A DNA stretch of 64,000 bases, taken from the NCBI RefSeq assembly GCF_018320785.1, contig NC_054867.1, forward strand, positions 22,881,855-22,945,854, written 5' to 3'. The notes beneath the pieces were generated by a model. That model searched no databases, was not told where the DNA came from, and worked only from the letters and a program-made list of their open reading frames with translations. This document shows positions 60,842 to 64,000 of this stretch, in pieces; the stretch's first letter is position 1; each line of letters opens with the position of its first letter. This DNA comes from Cheilinus undulatus. Taxonomy: Eukaryota; Chordata; Actinopteri; Labriformes; Labridae. The position numbers and the translations under genes are program-made.

Positions 60842-61427
60842 GGTCTGGGACTAGAAACAAACCCAAGAACGAGAAGTGAGGATGATAAGGCTCAGAGACA
60901 GGAACAAAAAGTGTCAGCGCTTAGGTTTTTTCTTTTGTTTTTGGTTCAATCCTTTGTCCTTTTTCCACAACGTTAGCAGCACTCATTAACCCCGAACTAG
61001 ACAGACAGAGGACAAGCCTACTAAGCATATACTACATTATGCATATGATTAAATACTAAAAAAAAAACAGAGACTTACAAGATCTTAATTAAGACTCAAA
61101 AACTTCTAACCTTTCCACTAAGACAGCACAAAACAAAGGGTGTCTTTTGAATATTGCAACATCAGTATATCCGGTGTTTAGAGTGCATCATAATGACCTT
61201 TGGATAACATCTTGTCATGAATACTCGGCTACTGATCAACGAAGGTGAAGTCTATTCAAGACATATTGTCACTAAAACACAAAAAAAGGAACTGTTGATG
61301 CCTTAGCATGACTAGAATGACTTAGTGAAAAAAGTCAGTAGGTTGAGTTAGCGAGAACAATGGAAAAAAAAAAACACATTTAGTTAAAGTAAGGCTGGAA
61401 ATCTATACATGTTTTTCTAATGTTTAC

Positions 61428-61448
61428 CTCTTCAGCAAGTCTGGACAT
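61428..61448 (-). CDS. lpin3: Candidate upstream coding exon of the lipin gene (N-terminal extension)
   Basis: On the minus strand ATG TCC AGA CTT GCT GAA GAG is followed by GTAAAC, a usable donor. Joined to the acceptor TTTCTAG at 60851, the next exon reads TCC CAG ACC ATG AAC in the same frame. The protein would start [16 protein letters not shown], ten residues before the usual lipin start. From memory, mammalian lipin isoforms with a short MSR..QTMN-type leader exist, which supports this, but usage here is unproven. A second potential donor (GATCTT before GTAAGTC) lies near 61079. Confidence 0.5.
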
Positions 61449-61459
61449 GTCGAACAAGA

Positions 61460-62551
61460 AGCTTCTTTAGAGAGCTAAAGAGCCAAAGGCTACTGAAAAC
61501 ATCACATATGGCCCAGTTAAACCTGCATCAACAATGTATCTGTGGGGTTTAGAAACTGGTTTGTCACCTTATATGGCTTTTCAAGCTCCTGCCATGACTG
61601 AGCAGTGTGTCTTTAGAGAAAACCCACCATATTACCTTTCAGACATTTCAATTTAAAGCCCATGTAAAAACTTTGGTTTGTGCTGATTTTGATGTCCCCT
61701 GTGGACAAAGCAGTAACTTTAGAGGCATCAATATTAATATCAGACAGTGTGTTTCATAACCAGCTAAAACTCCTCACGGGAGCTTAATATGACAAGAAAT
61801 TACAGAACATATTTACTTTTTGTAACTTAAGCTCACCATAGGCTAAATGTCTTTAAGCTAAGCTTCAGGCCAGACTTGCCAGGGATGAGTATGTAAATCT
61901 GATAGCAGTGTAGAGGTGCACAGTTACTGTACCGAATTAACAGACAGATTTGATGCTTCACTTTGGTACCCCTCCTTCCCCATGCCATCCCTGTCCTTCT
62001 GAAGGAAAGGCACAAAATACAGACTAAACTGAGTTTCACCCAGAGCTTTATGACACCAAATCTTGTTAGTACAAATCAAACAACACTGATACCTGTTGTG
62101 GTCCCACAGCAACAATAACAGAAGTCCCAAGCACCCAATGTTTGAGAATTTCTAGTTTTAGTTACCAAAAATTGGAAGCAAACGCCTGCACGCTGTCTAA
62201 ATGTGGTACAGAAAGGGCATCTATATATTTGTACTTTCTGTATCTTCCATCTGCTGCAGCTTTCGGTTAAAATTATGACTGAAGTTTCTTAAAGCTATGG
62301 CACTTACTGAGGTTTATCATTACACACATATCGAAAAGTACTGAAGTATCAAAAGTTTTGAGAACCATATCCCCAGAAATTTCTCAGTGATCTTCATAAT
62401 GCTGCCAAGAACCTATTAGAGAACAAGTTTGACAATCACTATCTCTCATTTTCTAATGAAAAACATTTGAAAAAAGTGAAAGCTCTGAACACATAAACAG
62501 CGGCTCAAAGACAAACTTGCATTTCGCATTTCCACTCTGTCTTACCCACAG
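61460..62551. other. Stretch upstream of the lipin gene, no feature assigned
   Basis: Presumably 5' intron or promoter region of the lipin gene. No clear TATA box or CpG-rich promoter was found, so the true first exon may be farther out. Open frames are short and unconvincing. Confidence 0.45.
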
Positions 62552-63304
62552 TGAGTGATGCAGATGTCCCTTTCCAACCAGACTGTGCTTCCTTGGCCTC
62601 CTTTCTGCCATGCGACACCTCTACAAAGACTCTTCCCATCACAGGAACTGTGTTTCAAGACACTTTACCTTCATTTCCACCTGGGGAACCCATCAACTCC
62701 ATTTCCCAGGATGCTCAGCTGTACTTGACTAACCACCCCTTTCTGTCAGTAGGTGTTAGGCTTCATTCTGTTAGCTTTGACGACTGGGAACTGTTTACAG
62801 TCGATTATAACTGTTGTGTCAAATTCTACTCTCCTCTTGATCAGTAATCATCAAAAGTACGGCACTCTATTCCTCTCTGTACTGCTCCAGGATGCAAAAG
62901 CAGCAATCTATCAAGAGTCTGAGTATATTCAGTCAAACACTGATGCTTCCTCTGACACTATTTCACAAGCACATACACACACCCTCCTGTCACAGTGAGT
63001 TCATACTTCCCCACTTTGCACCGCACATGACAGCCAGACCAGCAGTTTCTGAAAGGCTCGGACAGGCTATTCAAACTCGCTCTGCATGAAAAAACACACA
63101 ACTGAGTGATCACACAGTTTCTGGGTCTGACCACCGCTCTCTCGGCCATCAAAGATGAGGAGGACTCTTCTGCTGTCACGCTCTACCAACGCTGGGAAAT
63201 CATGCAGAGGCTGGCCAGCCTTCTCAGGAGGGATTCAAGCAAATACAGTGCACATTTACAGACATCACTGCCTGTGCTGTAGCTGAGGACGACTCAAGGG
63301 AAAG
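62552..63304 (+). pseudogene. Unidentified exon-like segments, possibly a decayed gene
   Basis: I do not recognise a family. Segment 1 (62552-62749) follows an acceptor (CTGTCTTACCCACAG), is open and ends at TCA before GTAGGT; it encodes for example DTLPSFPPGEPINSISQDAQ. Segment 2 (62892-62996) follows TACTGCTCCAG in the matching phase and ends before GTGAGT. A third stretch (about 63034-63283) reads FLKGSDRLFKLALHEKT, then an in-frame TGA, then LTTALSAIKDEEDSSAVTLY and QRWEIMQRLASLLRRDS to a stop, and its phase does not join segment 2. A donor-like AAAG/GTAGGC lies at 63304. The in-frame stop and phase mismatch suggest a pseudogene or a wrong model; chance open frames are also possible. Confidence 0.3.
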
Positions 63305-64000
63305 GTAGGCCTACGTTTGTACAAGTCTTACAAAAAAAAACTCATTAGCAAGAATAACCTTAATTACAATGTGTATTTCATTTAAAGGTATACTAGTCTG
63401 AAACTTCCAGATCAGCTGTAGTTAGAAAACAGGAAGAATAAGAGCCTATGTTAAACAGCAGTGGTGGCAGATTACCAAATTTTGAACTGTAGAATAGTTA
63501 GAGAAGGAGCAGATAAGGAGTTAAAACTCCATCTGAAGCAACATACAGTTGGTAATTTATCAAACACATTCAAATATAAACTGGCTTTACTCCAGATGAA
63601 GCTCTTTGAGGAATTTGACCTGCTGACAAAAGGGCTGCTTGATTTCATAAGATACTGTACAATGTGGATGAAGATTCTTGTTTTGTTCACTGGCCTAGTG
63701 GTTTACAGACTCATATGGTACATTATAAGGAGTAACTTGATGATGATGATGATGTGCGGGCACGCTATTTCTAATATGTACGGACAATATAAAACAAAAC
63801 TTTTTAAAGGTACTACACTGTACACAGCAGTTACAGATGGCATATAAATTATGCATTTATAATTTTTTTCTTAACTTATTAAGATGAATAAGTGCAAGTC
63901 ACTTGTTAGCTACTAGTAATGTCTTAATGCTCTACTGGAAAGTTTTATGCACACATATGACAATTAGTGAATTTAAGGAATAAAATCATGAATTAATTTG
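63305..64000. other. Right-hand end of the window, no supported gene
   Basis: AT-rich. A 128-codon plus-strand open frame (63461-63847) includes a hydrophobic stretch (ILVLFTGLVVYRLIWYII) but has no family likeness, no splice context and low-complexity methionines. I treat it as chance. Confidence 0.5.

Overview
The window is vertebrate nuclear DNA, almost certainly from a ray-finned (teleost) fish. It has compact introns with GT/AG junctions, AT-rich non-coding DNA, and many decayed Tc1/mariner copies, hAT-like elements, a tRNA-derived SINE and non-LTR retrotransposon 3' ends of kinds common in teleosts. There is no bacterial, organellar or viral gene content. Most long open frames are chance frames or transposon remnants. 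The real genes had to be assembled exon by exon, and all four recognised genes lie on the minus strand.

Layout. (1) 1-33971: the 5' part of chchd6 (MIC25, a MICOS subunit). Exons 1-4 lie at 30.1-34.0 kb and exon 5 at 4.7 kb, across an intron of about 25 kb that is full of transposon debris and holds one candidate 21-nt micro-exon. The remaining 3' exons lie beyond position 1. (2) 36275-43.9 kb: complete tpra1 (seven-transmembrane protein, 10 coding exons, 390 aa) with a non-coding first exon and a palindromic TCTCGCGAGA promoter element. (3) 45754-49.25 kb: a RING / coiled-coil / PRY-SPRY E3 ligase gene with an intronless coding region of 512 aa, a separate non-coding exon and a TATA box. (4) 50542-61448: a complete lipin gene, most like LPIN3 (phosphatidate phosphatase, 19 coding exons, about 1015 aa), plus an upstream exon that adds ten residues in frame. 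(5) 62.5-63.3 kb: weak plus-strand exon-like segments I cannot identify, possibly a decayed gene.

The genes do not form a pathway. The protein products would act at the mitochondrial inner membrane (chchd6), in cell membranes (tpra1), in ubiquitin signalling (RING-SPRY) and in glycerolipid synthesis with nuclear co-regulation (lipin). The most noteworthy non-genic signals are two paralogous copies of an unclassified dispersed repeat with a T-rich, variable-length core, one in intron 2 of chchd6 and one in intron 1 of tpra1; a Tc1 copy nested in a retrotransposon end with its TA duplication intact; and a rearranged Tc1 that has become a large palindrome.
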